Both the position numbers and the translations under genes were made by a program. From assembly GCA_030015575.1 (NCBI GenBank), contig JASDDO010000028.1:26701154-26765153 (forward strand): a DNA stretch of 64,000 bases. The letters run 5' to 3'. The notes below the pieces were generated by a model that saw nothing but the letters and a program-made list of their open reading frames with translations, had not been told where the DNA came from and did not search any database. Source of the DNA: Agapanthus africanus. Its lineage: Eukaryota; Streptophyta; Magnoliopsida; Asparagales; Amaryllidaceae. This document shows positions 53,045-63,634 of this stretch, in pieces (position 1 is the first letter of the stretch; each line of letters opens with the position of its first letter).

Positions 53045-56000
53045 GAGCAACAACAAAAGCTTCAGGAGATGATGACTACAATGGCTGCACTCACGGGGCC
53101 AAAAGAGAATCCCGAGACATCCTTAGATGAACGTCAAGAAGAAGAGACCGACGCCGAGTTCCTTCGAAGAGTACTGGAAAAGAGAGACAAAGAGGCTGCT
53201 GAACAAGCAGCCAATATACAACGTATGGGCCTTCTCTTCCAAGACATGATAGGGATGATGATACAACCAGATCCCCCAACTGAAGAACCCCCAATTGTCC
53301 TTGGGGATGATAAGGGAGAAACATCAAACCCTCAGCCCGCTCTATCAACGGCTAGGGAGGACACCATCTCTAAAACAGATCTGGACGAATATATAGCCCA
53401 GCAGATAAAGGTCCATCACGCGGCTGAAGCAGCCGGCCACATTGTAAAAACAGGGCGGCCATATCCGGGCTGGTATGACCAAATCAAGTACCCGCCAGGT
53501 TACACAATTCCCAAGTTTCATGTCTACAAAGGGACCGGCAATCCCCATCAACATGTTGCCCAATTCAGGGCGCTTTGCGGTAACACCGGCGGCGACGACA
53601 AGCTTCTGCTTCGCCAGTTCGTTGGAAGCCTATCAGATACGGCGTTCGAATGGTATTCCGAGCTCCCCAACGACTCTATTAAAACCTTTGTAGAGATGGA
53701 GCTGCTCTTCACCCAACGCTTTGCAAGTGCCAGTGAGCGTACTCCGATGACGGCGCTGATTAACGCCAGGGTAAAGCCCGGCGAGACGTGGGTCCAGTAC
53801 GCTATACGGTGGCGTAATCTATGGTCTAAGTGTGAACAGCGTATAGAAGAAGCCCCTGCGGTGGGAATGTTTGTTGGAACCCTTGATCCACAAGCAACCA
53901 TTTCGCAGTTTATGATGTTCTTCAAGCCGACTTCTTTCCAGGCTTTGATCGACAAATTGGCGCAGATGGACCAGATGGGCCATAAACCCCCTCTCCCGAA
54001 GCCGGACTCTCGAAACGATAAAGGAAAGGGAAAAGCGATCATCGTCGCTAATGCCCAACAACAACCGAACGACTCGAAGCCGGTTGCTCGTCCAAATAAT
54101 GCGCGCCCATACGTACCCCTTGAGGACAGGATGGGACGTGCTTACTCCTTCCCCCGTGATAAAACGAGGAGGTTATTTGAGCTGGCATTGCGCAATAGGC
54201 TCATAAATCTGCCAGATCCAAAACGTCCGTCGCAACCAACTGACGTCAATGAGCCTAATTACTGCCCTTATCATCGAGTGCTAGGACATCCGATCGAAGA
54301 CTGTTACGTTTTCAAAAATTGGCTTGAAAACCAGTACCGCCAGGGCAAATTCGCGCTATCCGACAAATGGAAGGTAAATCCTCCGCAGCCCCACACCTCC
54401 AAGGGGACAAATACGCCGGGGGCAACATGCTCCGTCGTTGAAGAAACTCCCTGGGAAGTCGTATTATCGGCCAAAACGAGGAGAATGCTAAATGATCTTC
54501 AGACCTGTCCAGCGGTCAAGTGGAAGAACCCCTTGGAGCCGCAGGTTATAGAGGGGATGTTGAAGCCACGTCCAACTCCGAAGACCGATGGTGGTAGTTC
54601 AAGCGTTCATAACCAGCCGTCAAAATCTTCGAAAAAGAAGAAGAAGAAATCTAAGAAGCCCGTGAAACCTGGCGACAAGCGCACCGACTTACAAAAGCAA
54701 ATCGACGCGCTGGATGAATATAACCAGAAGGCGCGGACTCCCGTTACGCTCCAAGATTTCCTTGATCACGTCTTTCAAAAAGAAGATGAGGAGGAAAGTT
54801 CGTCAGATGAATCCAAGGAATACGTGGCGAGTTGTCATATGATCTCTCACTCGACCTCGAACGATGAAGGGACTTCTGGCACCAAAACGCCGGGGGCAAA
54901 TGCTGAGTCAAGGGTTCCGGAATTATCAATAGAAATGATTGACGCATTTCTTAGTGAAGCTCGATTGAAAAGTAAAGCTGATCAAGAACGCGAGACGGCT
55001 ATATTCGAAGCGGCCAAGCGCCAGCGACTTGAGGGAGGAGCTGAGATGATCCCACTGGAGCAAAATGCCTCCACCACTGACAAAAGCCAATTCAAGATAA
55101 AAAAGAAGTTCGCTAAGGCCATATCGATGGGCATGAAGCTACCACCCTCAGAAGAAAAAGTTACTAGCGTGGTAGAAATGCACCCCTCTTATTGCTTATA
55201 TCATCAGAAGGTCTCACATTCTACCCAAGAATGCAAAGCGTTCGATAGATGGTGGCAAGGATACGTCGCTCATCAACAACGCTTTAAACGGGAAAAGCGT
55301 AAGATTCGTCGGGAGCAAAGAAACACGACCAAAGTGCTTGATAGAACTGCCGGCAACTGTCACATGGTTAACACTACCAAGTCACAAGTGCCTACATTTG
55401 GGAGCGACTCTGATGAGGAGCTAGAGCTTGCCCCTCTCTTTAAAGAGTCAACTTCGGGAAAAGAAGAGGAGCCAGTGGTTTGCGAAAATATCCGGCTGCG
55501 GAATCGGACACTGCCTGAAAAGAACCTCGGACCCTCGAATAGAAAAGATAAAGGGAAAGAAAAGGTCTCTGAAGACATCGTTTTAGATGACCAAGTTCTG
55601 GAAGAGCTAAACGCCAAGAACCCGCCGAAGAGAAGTAAGGTGGATTACAACGTTCTGGCACATCTGAGGAAATTGCCCTCTCAGCTCAGTATCCTTGATG
55701 CCTTGTTACTATCAAAGGAAGCCAGAGACTCTTTGATTAAGGCGCTACAAGATCCGGACCAGTTTCAAGCCTTCTTAGCCGAAGAAAAGATGAAAGACGA
55801 ATTAGAAGAAGTGCACATAGCCGACGTTGCTTTTGGTGATGAAGACCTTCTCCTCGGGACATATGAACACAATCGCCCCCTTTATGTCTCAGGATATTGC
55901 CATGACATAAAGATAGGTAAAATCTTGGTCGATAACGGATCGTCCGTCAATTTACTCAATGTACGGGTGTTAAAAGAAATTTGCATGAGCATACAACACC

Positions 56001-59000
56001 TCGCCCGAGACAAGATCACTATCTCCGGTTTCGACTCTCAATCCTCAAAGACTCTTGGATCTGTGATATTGACGCTACGCTTCGGGTTGCTCGTCACAGA
56101 CATCAAATTCCATGTTATAGACGCCAAGACGTGCTACAATGCTCTGCTCGGCCGACCATGGCTACACGAGTACAATATCATCCCTTCTACACAGCATCAG
56201 TGCATGAAGTATTCCAGGGATGGCCTCGAGTACACTGTGGCCGGAGAGTTGAATCCGTTTTCCGTGAACGAAGTTCGCAAGTATGAAGATGCCAAATACT
56301 TCTTGCCGAGCTTCGAAGACACAGAAAGGTGTCACAAACCGGAGAACAAAACTAATGCCACCATCCCTGTCTTCGGCAGTGACACCGAGGAGGAGGATAT
56401 AATTTATTCAGGTCCATCCCAATCTACCAGGCCAGGACCATCCGTTCCTTCGTTGATCTTCGGTAGTGATTCAGAGGATGAAGTTCATGCTGTATTCCCT
56501 GCTCGGCCTTCGATACGGATTTCCGCTGATGAAGAGCGAAGTCTGCAGATAACCATGGTGCCACTTGAACATTACAAAGAACTGGATGCACTCGACACCA
56601 ACAGCGTAGAAGAATTGCAGACATTCTATATCCCTCCCATACGAAAAGACGAGAAGGCAATCCTATTTTACCGTTCTGAAGAAAACAAAGTAGAAAAAGA
56701 AATTTGGCATGGCGCGGATCCCACGCTCGACAGGCTTCAGCCTATCCGTCTTCCCCGATATTATACCGAAGGTTTGAAGAAACTGCTAAAACGCCAGGGG
56801 ATGTCCTTCACACAGACCGTTAGAAAAGCCAAATTCTATGACAAGGTTTGGAACATTCCAGGGACCCAATGCAAACTGCCTAACGGGAGAGTAGAAACCA
56901 AAGGGCTTGGGTACATCCGGCCAAAGAAGCGGGAGCTAGTAAACAGCTGTTATGCCATGTATGACTTCGATGAAGAGGCGGACGCTCAATGGGAGGATGC
57001 TAATCCTGAACCAGCAAAAGTTCCTGATACAAAACCGCCCAGTCCATCGTCCGAAGACCAGATGAGCAAACTTATAAGGGATGCAAGTCAAAAAGCCCGA
57101 GATGATCACGATCGTGAAATGGCAATCTATGAGAAAGCTAAGACACAGCGTCTCCTTCAACATGCAGTAAAAAACGAAGATGCCGCTCCTTATCAACCTG
57201 CTACAAAAAAGGTTCGACGCGAAAACAAAAACAAGTCGAAAGGCAAGAGAGGCGCTCGACAACCACAAAGCAGAGCTAAGAAGCCACGCATCCGAGAATC
57301 GAGCGTTATTGACTTAGCCCTCAGGAAGAAAATGGGTCGAGCATACTCATTTCCTCGGAACAAAACAAGGAAAATATTCGATCTCGCTCTAAAACATCAA
57401 ATGCTTACGTTGCCAGAGTCTAAACACCCTGAACAAGCAGGCGAAGTCTCCAACCCAAAGTATTGCTTTTACCATCGAGTAGTAGGGCATCCGCTTGAAG
57501 ATTGCTTCACCTTTAAGAATTGGGTTGAGGACCAATATCAGCTTGGCAAATTCGCGTTGTCTGACAGTTGGAGGGTAGTGCCGCCGCAAAAGCACGAACC
57601 CGAAAACACAAGAATAAAACCAACTCCGCATTGGGATTGGCAGAAAATTCGCACCTGCCATGTGATAACAATATTAAAAGAAGGGTCCGAGGACATAAAC
57701 AACCTCCCTTGGTGCTTTGAAAGCGGCAGCGATGAGGTAATCTCAGAATTTCCCCCAGCTCCGAAAGAACTGGAAGATGGAATCCATACCACTGCAGATA
57801 ATCTCAAGAAAATTGAGTTGGGGACGGAAAATGACCCGCGACCGATATTCATCAGCGAGCTGCTATCTGAAGAAAGGGTGGTTGCGTTAAAGGATGTGCT
57901 TCTACAGCACAAAGATTGCTTCGCGTGGAACTATTCCGAAATGCCGGGATTAGATCCAGAAATTGCTGTACACAAGTTGGCGATATCCCCGGACATCAAG
58001 CCAGTCAAACAAGCGCCGAGAAGAATGCGACTCGAGCTTGAGATGAGCATCAACGCCGAAGTCAAAAAGCTGATAGACTCTGGCTTCATCCAGGAAGTCC
58101 AATACCCTGAATGGATCGCCAACATCGTCCCAGTGATGAAGAAAAATGGGACAGTGCGCATATGCGTAGACTTCCGGGATCTTAATAAAGCTTGCCCGAA
58201 GGATGATTTCCTAGTGCCAGTCACTGAACTGATGATAGACAATACATCCACTCATGAGGTTTTCTCCTTCATGGACGGCTCGTCAGGGTATAATCAAATA
58301 AAAATGCATCCAGAAGACCAGAAGCATACAGCTTTCAGGACTCCTCTTGGTATATTTTGTTATAAAGTGATGCCCTTCGGTTTGAAGAACGCCGGTGCCA
58401 CCTATCAAAGGGCCATGACAAAGATCTTCGACGACCTTATACACGAAATCGTTGAATGCTATATCGACGATCTCGTGGTTAAAAGCAAATCATACGAGGA
58501 ACATCTCGAGCATCTGAAGACTGTATTTCAACGCCTTCGGCAATACAATTTGAAGATGAATCCTCTTAAATGTGCGTTCGGGGTTTCCTCGGGCAAATTC
58601 CTGGGATTCGTTGTTCGACACCGAGGTATTGAAATAGATCCGTCAAAGATTAAAGCGATCATGGAAATGCCTCCGCCGAGGACTCTTAAACAGCTTCGGT
58701 CTCTCCAAGGGAAACTCGCATACATACGGCGATTTATAGCCAACCTTTCAGGAAAGTGCCGTCCTTATAGCCACCTGATGAAGAAGGGAACCCCATTCGT
58801 TTGGGATCAAAAATGCCAAGACGCACTGGATGAGATCAAGCAATACCTGCAGAACCCGCCAGTGTTGGCTGCTCCGGTTAAGGGGAAGCCTCTCATTCTT
58901 TATACAACCGCCCTCGAAGGTTCCTTAGGCGCATTATGGGCACAAGAGAACGATCAGGGGAAAGAAAGAGCGCTCTACTACTTAAGTCGAGTTCTGCTGG

Positions 59001-59866
59001 GGGCAGAAAGCAATTACTCTCCCATTGAAAAACACTGCCTGGCGTTGATCTTCGCAATAACAAAGCTTAGGCACTATGCGTTGGTGCACGAGGTCCGTCT
59101 TATTTCAAAAGTGGACCCTCTCAAATATCTAATGTCAAAGGCCATATTGACGGGAAGACTCGCTAAATGGGCTCTGCTATTGATGGAATTTTCGATAACA
59201 TATCAACCTCTCAGGGCAGTAAAAGGCCAGGCCATCGTCGACTTCCTTGCTGAGCATCCCATACCTGCCGATTCTCCTTTAAATTGCGATTTGCCAGGCA
59301 GACATGCGTTTGACGCAATCGACAATGGTGATACCCGTTGGGAGCTCTATTTCGATGGAGCATCTTCTATGAAAAAGTACAAACAAAGTACGCCAATGAT
59401 CAAATCAGGGGTAGGACTTATCTTTGTGACTCCACAAGGAGGAATAATGCGCTTCGCCTTCTCCTTAACAGAGCCGAGGACGAATAATGAAGCTGAATAT
59501 GAAGCTTTGATAGCAGGCCTCGAGATCGCCATTGATATGGGAATTGAAAGCCTCCTCATATATGGAGACTCCCAACTGGTCGTCAGTCAAGTGAACGGCG
59601 ATTACCAAACATGCAAACCGGAATTGGTAAAATACGGTGAAAAAGTGCAACAACTGCTAACCCAAATTCCCTCCTATACTTTGGAGAGCATACCGCGCGC
59701 GGAAAACAGCAAAGCGGACGCACTAGCCAAACTTGCTAAAGAACTGGCGGACGAGAACCTCGACGACGTTAGAATCGTGGTACAAAGCCGTCGAGTGCTT
59801 GCCCCAACAGAAATATCTCCAGGATCATATAAAGAAAATGGAGCAACTGAGCAGGCGACCCTATAA
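53045..59866 (+). CDS. D2 gag-PR-RT-RNH-aRNH polyprotein
   Basis: Same domain order as D1. Gag core at about 53460-53990; CHHC knuckles near 54260, 55190 and 57465; protease 'VDNGSS' near 55930; RT with 'YIDD' near 58460; RT-linked RNase H; and a second RNase H with 'YFDGAS', 'NNEAEYEAL', 'YGDSQL' and 'SKADALAK'. It reads through the point where D1 has its TAG at 11689, giving 'MIGMMIQPDPP'. It ends at TAA 59864, where D1 has CAA. The first ATG after the TAG at 53042 is 53069. Confidence 0.9.
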   Translation, partial: EQQQKLQEMMTTMAALTGPKENPETSLDERQEEETDAEFLRRVLEKRDKEAAEQAANIQRMGLLFQDMIGMMIQPDPPTEEPPIVLGDDKGETSNPQPALSTAREDTISKTDLDEYIAQQIKVHHAAEAAGHIVKTGRPYPGWYDQIKYPPGYTIPKFHVYKGTGNPHQHVAQFRALCGNTGGDDKLLLRQFVGSLSDTAFEWYSELPNDSIKTFVEMELLFTQRFASASERTPMTALINARVKPGETWVQYAIRWRNLWSKCEQRIEEAPAVGMFVGTLDPQATISQFMMFFKPTSFQALIDKLAQMDQMGHKPPLPKPDSRNDKGKGKAIIVANAQQQPNDSKPVARPNNARPYVPLEDRMGRAYSFPRDKTRRLFELALRNRLINLPDPKRPSQPTDVNEPNYCPYHRVLGHPIEDCYVFKNWLENQYRQGKFALSDKWKVNPPQPHTSKGTNTPGATCSVVEETPWEVVLSAKTRRMLNDLQTCPAVKWKNPLEPQVIEGMLKPRPTPKTDGGSSSVHNQPSKSSKKKKKKSKKPVKPGDKRTDLQKQIDALDEYNQKARTPVTLQDFLDHVFQKEDEEESSSDESKEYVASCHMISHSTSNDEGTSGTKTPGANAESRVPELSIEMIDAFLSEARLKSKADQERETAIFEAAKRQRLEGGAEMIPLEQNASTTDKSQFKIKKKFAKAISMGMKLPPSEEKVTSVVEMHPSYCLYHQKVSHSTQECKAFDRWWQGYVAHQQRFKREKRKIRREQRNTTKVLDRTAGNCHMVNTTKSQVPTFGSDSDEELELAPLFKESTSGKEEEPVVCENIRLRNRTLPEKNLGPSNRKDKGKEKVSEDIVLDDQVLEELNAKNPPKRSKVDYNVLAHLRKLPSQLSILDALLLSKEARDSLIKALQDPDQFQAFLAEEKMKDELEEVHIADVAFGDEDLLLGTYEHNRPLYVSGYCHDIKIGKILVDNGSSVNLLNVRVLKEICMSIQHLARDKITISGFDSQSSKTLGSVILTLRFGLLVTDIKFHVIDAKTCYNALLGRPWLHEYNIIPSTQHQCMKYSRDGLEYTVAGELNPFSVNEVRKYEDAKYFLPSFEDTERCHKPENKTNATIPVFGSDTEEEDIIYSGPSQSTRPGPSVPSLIFGSDSEDEVHAVFPARPSIRISADEERSLQITMVPLEHYKELDALDTNSVEELQTFYIPPIRKDEKAILFYRSEENKVEKEIWHGADPTLDRLQPIRLPRYYTEGLKKLLKRQGMSFTQTVRKAKFYDKVWNIPGTQCKLPNGRVETKGLGYIRPKKRELVNSCYAMYDFDEEADAQWEDANPEPAKVPDTKPPSPSSEDQMSKLIRDASQKARDDHDREMAIYEKAKTQRLLQHAVKNEDAAPYQPATKKVRRENKNKSKGKRGARQPQSRAKKPRIRESSVIDLALRKKMGRAYSFPRNKTRKIFDLALKHQMLTLPESKHPEQAGEVSNPKYCFYHRVVGHPLEDCFTFKNWVEDQYQLGKFALSDSWRVVPPQKHEPENTRIKPTPHWDWQKIRTCHVITILKEGSEDINNLPWCFESGSDEVISEFPPAPKELEDGIHTTADNLKKIELGTENDPRPIFISELLSEERVVALKDVLLQHKDCFAWNYSEMPGLDPEIAVHKLAISPDIKPVKQAPRRMRLELEMSINAEVKKLIDSGFIQEVQYPEWIANIVPVMKKNGTVRICVDFRDLNKACPKDDFLVPVTELMIDNTSTHEVFSFMDGSSGYNQIKMHPEDQKHTAFRTPLGIFCYKVMPFGLKNAGATYQRAMTKIFDDLIHEIVECYIDDLVVKSKSYEEHLEHLKTVFQRLRQYNLKMNPLKCAFGVSSGKFLGFVVRHRGIEIDPSKIKAIMEMPPPRTLKQLRSLQGKLAYIRRFIANLSGKCRPYSHLMKKGTPFVWDQKCQDALDEIKQYLQNPPVLAAPVKGKPLILYTTALEGSLGALWAQENDQGKERALYYLSRVLLGAESNYSPIEKHCLALIFAITKLRHYALVHEVRLISKVDPLKYLMSKAILTGRLAKWALLLMEFSITYQPLRAVKGQAIVDFLAEHPIPADSPLNCDLPGRHAFDAIDNGDTRWELYFDGASSMKKYKQSTPMIKSGVGLIFVTPQGGIMRFAFSLTEPRTNNEAEYEALIAGLEIAIDMGIESLLIYGDSQLVVSQVNGDYQTCKPELVKYGEKVQQLLTQIPSYTLESIPRAENSKADALAKLAKELADENLDDVRIVVQSRRVLAPTEISPGSYKENGATEQATL

Positions 59867-61144
59867 ATAAAAGATCATGAGAAGGCCGAAGACTGGAGAG
59901 AAGTCTTCATAGATTACTTCAAGTTCCACCGAATGCCTGAAGAAGCATCCATAAGACATCAGCTCGTGAAACGAGCTCTGTCTTTCGCCTTCGTCAACGA
60001 CACTCTATACAAGAGGTCATTCGATTCTCTGTGGCTGAGATGCTTAGGACCTGACGAAGCGAGAAGGGTCGTCCAAGAAGTTCACGACGGACTCTGCGGT
60101 TCCCACCAAGCGGGCCCTAAGATGAAGTTGAAGATAAAGCGGACGGGCTACTACTGGCCCACGATGATGCAGGATTGCCTGGAATTCGCGAGGCAATGTC
60201 ATTCATGCCAAATTCATGGGGACTTCATCCATCAGCATCCCAATCCACTGCATCCAACAGTGGCTAGTTGGCCATTCGAAATATGGGGAACTGACATAGT
60301 CGGTCCCATCGAACCAGCATCGTCAAAAGGACATCGTTTCATCTTGGCGACGACTGATTACTTCTCCAAATGGGCAGAGGCGGTACCGTTGAGGGAAGTG
60401 AAAATGGAGAACATCCTCTATTTCTTCAGAACGCATGTCATATACCGGTTTGGAACCCCGAGAAGAATCATCTCTGATAATGGGCCAGCCTACCGAAGTC
60501 ATAAAATTAGCCGTTTCGCACAGCAGCACAATATAGACTGGAGATATTCCTCAGTTTATAACCCGCGAGCTAACGGTCTAGCTGAGGCCTTCAACAAGAC
60601 CTTGACGAAGATCATGAAGAAAACAGTGTCACGAAATAAGAGAGATTGGCACGAAAGATTGCAAGAGGCTCTTTGGGCGTATCGAACTACATTTAAAACG
60701 GCCACAAACACAACGCCATACGCGTTGGTATTTGGGACGGAAGCAGTACTCCCTCTTGAGATAGAATTACCCTCTCTACGAGTGGCAGTCCACTACGAGC
60801 TGACGGACGAAGAAAATGCTCACCTTCGGTTTGAAGAGCTTGATGCCCTTGATGAAATCCGGCTTCTAGCACAACAAAATCTGGAAGCCTATAAAGCAAA
60901 GATGACGCGCTCATATGAAAGATTGAGCCGCCCGAGGACATTCCACCAAGGCGAACTCGTGCTAGTGGTCAAACGGCCCATGATCCCCAATCGCGCCAAG
61001 CGGGGAAAGTTTGAGCCAAACTATGAAGGACCGTACATCGTTGATAAAGTCTACCAAGGTGGGGCCTATCTACTCATGGACATGCACGGTGAAAGGCCTT
61101 TCAGGCCAATAAATGGTCGCTTCCTAAAGAAATACTACGCTTAA
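59867..61144 (+). CDS. D2 integrase
   Basis: In frame with the upstream polyprotein beyond the TAA at 59864. The CAG at D1's second stop position is intact here ('EASIRHQLVKRA'). It has the HHCC zinc domain ('VHDGLCGSH', 'CHSCQ'), D of 'GTDIVGP', D of 'SDNGPAY' and E of 'NGLAEAF', ending 'FLKKYYA'. The catalytic residues are intact. The first ATG is at 59933. Confidence 0.88.
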   Translation: MKDHEKAEDWREVFIDYFKFHRMPEEASIRHQLVKRALSFAFVNDTLYKRSFDSLWLRCLGPDEARRVVQEVHDGLCGSHQAGPKMKLKIKRTGYYWPTMMQDCLEFARQCHSCQIHGDFIHQHPNPLHPTVASWPFEIWGTDIVGPIEPASSKGHRFILATTDYFSKWAEAVPLREVKMENILYFFRTHVIYRFGTPRRIISDNGPAYRSHKISRFAQQHNIDWRYSSVYNPRANGLAEAFNKTLTKIMKKTVSRNKRDWHERLQEALWAYRTTFKTATNTTPYALVFGTEAVLPLEIELPSLRVAVHYELTDEENAHLRFEELDALDEIRLLAQQNLEAYKAKMTRSYERLSRPRTFHQGELVLVVKRPMIPNRAKRGKFEPNYEGPYIVDKVYQGGAYLLMDMHGERPFRPINGRFLKKYYA

Positions 61145-62470
61145 TGAGCCACGGCCTAGGTCAATGGTAGATGACGACGACTATGTCCGCTCGCTATCTT
61201 CCTAAGCTCAAGCTTTATAAGTAGTAGCCAGCCCTCTCAACGGCGGACCGAAATGTCCTTAAACTAATAGCAGACCGAAACGTCTTTAAACTAATACTGC
61301 AGCATCCTTGGGCTGACGAGATAAAAAAAAATAATAAAAATAAAAATAAAAATAAAATAAAGAAAAACGGTAAGTCCATAAGCAAAATGGGCGCGGATGA
61401 AAACCCGAAAGGGCTCCGTGAGTAAAAACAGCAGGACTACCGGCGAGTGTTTGTGAAAACCTGAAAGGGCGCAACCTCGTTAAGAACACTTATAGGGTCC
61501 TCTCGACCTTGTAAGGAGAAACCACCTGCGTGAGATCCTTACGACTCACAAAGGAGCAACACACTTGGGGATCCCCACGATTCCTAAGGAGAAAATACAC
61601 TTGCGAGATCCTCACGACTCGTAAGGAGAACTCTCTTATGGGATCCTCACGGCTCATAGGATTTGAAAGTCTTAAGTCACAGAGACCTAAACTTGTGCTT
61701 AAGCAACCCCCACAACTTTCGATATTGCCCTACAAGTGGTTCAATATTGACCCTTGTATACAATCCACGGGCGCGAATAAACATTTCCCTAACTAAGTCG
61801 CATATGAAGCTAGAGATATGTGTGCATGGTAAACGACCCTTATAAATCCTCTCGACTTACAAGGAGAAAGCCCTCCTGTAGGATCCTTACGACTTACAGA
61901 GAAACAAACACTTAGGGATCCTCACGACTCCTAAGGAGAAAATACACCTACAAGATCCCCACGACTTGTAGGGAGAAATACCTTCACGAGACCCTTACGG
62001 CTCATGAAGTCAAAAGCCTTAGCCGACAGGATCCTAACCCTGGTCGCTAAGCCTCCTTTGTTCGACAAAGACAGAGGCAAATGATGATTCGCTCCTGGTA
62101 ATATCCCAGTTGCAGCGGTACTGATGCCGAAATCGGTGTCCAATTTCAGGTTTACGGCGAAAGCCAGTAGGCCGCTCATGCATACGAAATAGCCGAAATG
62201 ATAGGGCAACTTGCAATAAAAAGCAGCAAGTAAAATGTATGCATGCAAAATAGCCGAAATGATTGGGCAATCGCAACCTTTGCGATATAAAGCTGAAATG
62301 ATAGAGCATCGCGGAAATAAAACAAAAAAAATGATGATGAAGCTTTGGCCCTACAGTTAAGATCACATCGATCCCTGTATACAATCCAAGGGCTTAAACA
62401 AAGAAGGGACCATACTTCCCCAGCGGATTCCGTCAAACAACGAAGCCAAACCTCAACGGTTCATTTCAAC
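61145..62470 (+). repeat. D2 3' region: short repeats and hairpin clusters
   Basis: No gene. Two 27-bp family units (61243-61292), an A-rich tract (61318-61372), and hairpin clusters at about 61491-61660 and 61838-62010. Among them is CTTGCGAG / CTCGTAAG near 61600, one G-U pair from perfect. The AAATAGCCGAAATGAT word follows in three copies (62185-62300). Order matches D1 19558-21132. Confidence 0.75.
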
Positions 62471-62492
62471 CGAAGAAGCCAGTGACTTCAAC

Positions 62493-63330
62493 AAAAATCC
62501 TCGACTCACGGATACAAACACTCCTTGACGAGAGCCTTCTGATCCGCGTCGACTCGCAAAGCCACCAGCGCCTCCGTGGGAACCATCGACTCATTTCAAA
62601 CCCCAAGGACAAAAATAATCCTTGGCGCTCGGGAAACAAATAATCCCAGCAAAATCCTCGACTCACGGATACAAACACTCCTTGACGAGAGCTTCCTGAT
62701 CCGCGTCGACCCGCAGAGCCACCAGTGCCTCCGTAGGAACCTTCGACTCGTTTCAAACCCCAAGGACAAAAATAATCCTTGGCGCTCGGGAAACAAATAA
62801 TCCCGGCAAACTTCTCGACTCACGGATACAAACACTCCTTGATGAGAGCCTTCTGATCCGCGTCGACCCGCAGAGCCACCAGTGCCTCCGTAGGAACCCT
62901 CGACTCGTTTCAAACCCCAAGGACACAAATAATCCTTGGCGCTTGGGAAACAAATAATCCCTCGCAAAACTTCTCAACTCACGGATACAAACACTCCTTG
63001 ACGAGAGCATTCTGATCCGCGTCGACCCGCAGAGCCACCAGTGCCTCCGTAGGAACCCTCGACTCGTTTCAAACCCCAAGGACACAAATAATCCTTGGCG
63101 CTTGGGAAATAAATAATCCCTCGCAAAACTTCTCAACTCACGGATACAAACACTCCTTGACGAGAGCCTTCTGATCCGCGTCGACTCGCAGAGCCACCAG
63201 CGCCTCCGTGGGAACCATCGACTCGTTTCAAACCCCAAGGACACAAATAATCCTTGGCGCTTGGGAAACAAATAATCCCTCGCAAAACTTCTCAACTCAC
63301 GGATACAAACACTCCGTGACGAGAGCTTCT
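62493..63330 (+). repeat. 157-159 bp tandem array in D2, ~5.3 copies
   Basis: CTCACGGATACAAACACTCC starts at 62505, 62662, 62819, 62978, 63137 and 63296. The unit bears no resemblance to D1's 171-bp unit, although both arrays follow the same conserved words. Confidence 0.9.
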
Positions 63331-63377
63331 TTGACTCACATCTCGGGCAGTAAGGATTCAAAAACTTGCTTCCTGAA

Positions 63378-63632
63378 CAATGGGACCCTGCAAGTCAATC
63401 CTAAATAGTCTCTTGCATACTATTCACGGGTTTCACTCTCTGAAGTCGATTCTCGATAAAGAGGGAAACAACCGCTTACGAGCCCTCTCGACTCGTAAGA
63501 GGGGCAATGGGATCCTGCAAGTCAATCCTAAATGGTCTCTTGCATACTATTCACGGGTCTCACTCTCTGAAGTCAATTCTCGACAAAGAGAGAAACAACC
63601 GCTTACGAGCCCTCTCGACTTGTAAGAGGGAG
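63378..63632 (+). repeat. 127-bp direct duplication in D2
   Basis: CAATGGGACCCTGCAAGTC at 63378 repeats at 63505 with few differences. Each unit ends with a hairpin of the CTTACGAG type (63475-63499, perfect 8-bp arms). Confidence 0.85.
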
Positions 63633-63634
63633 AA

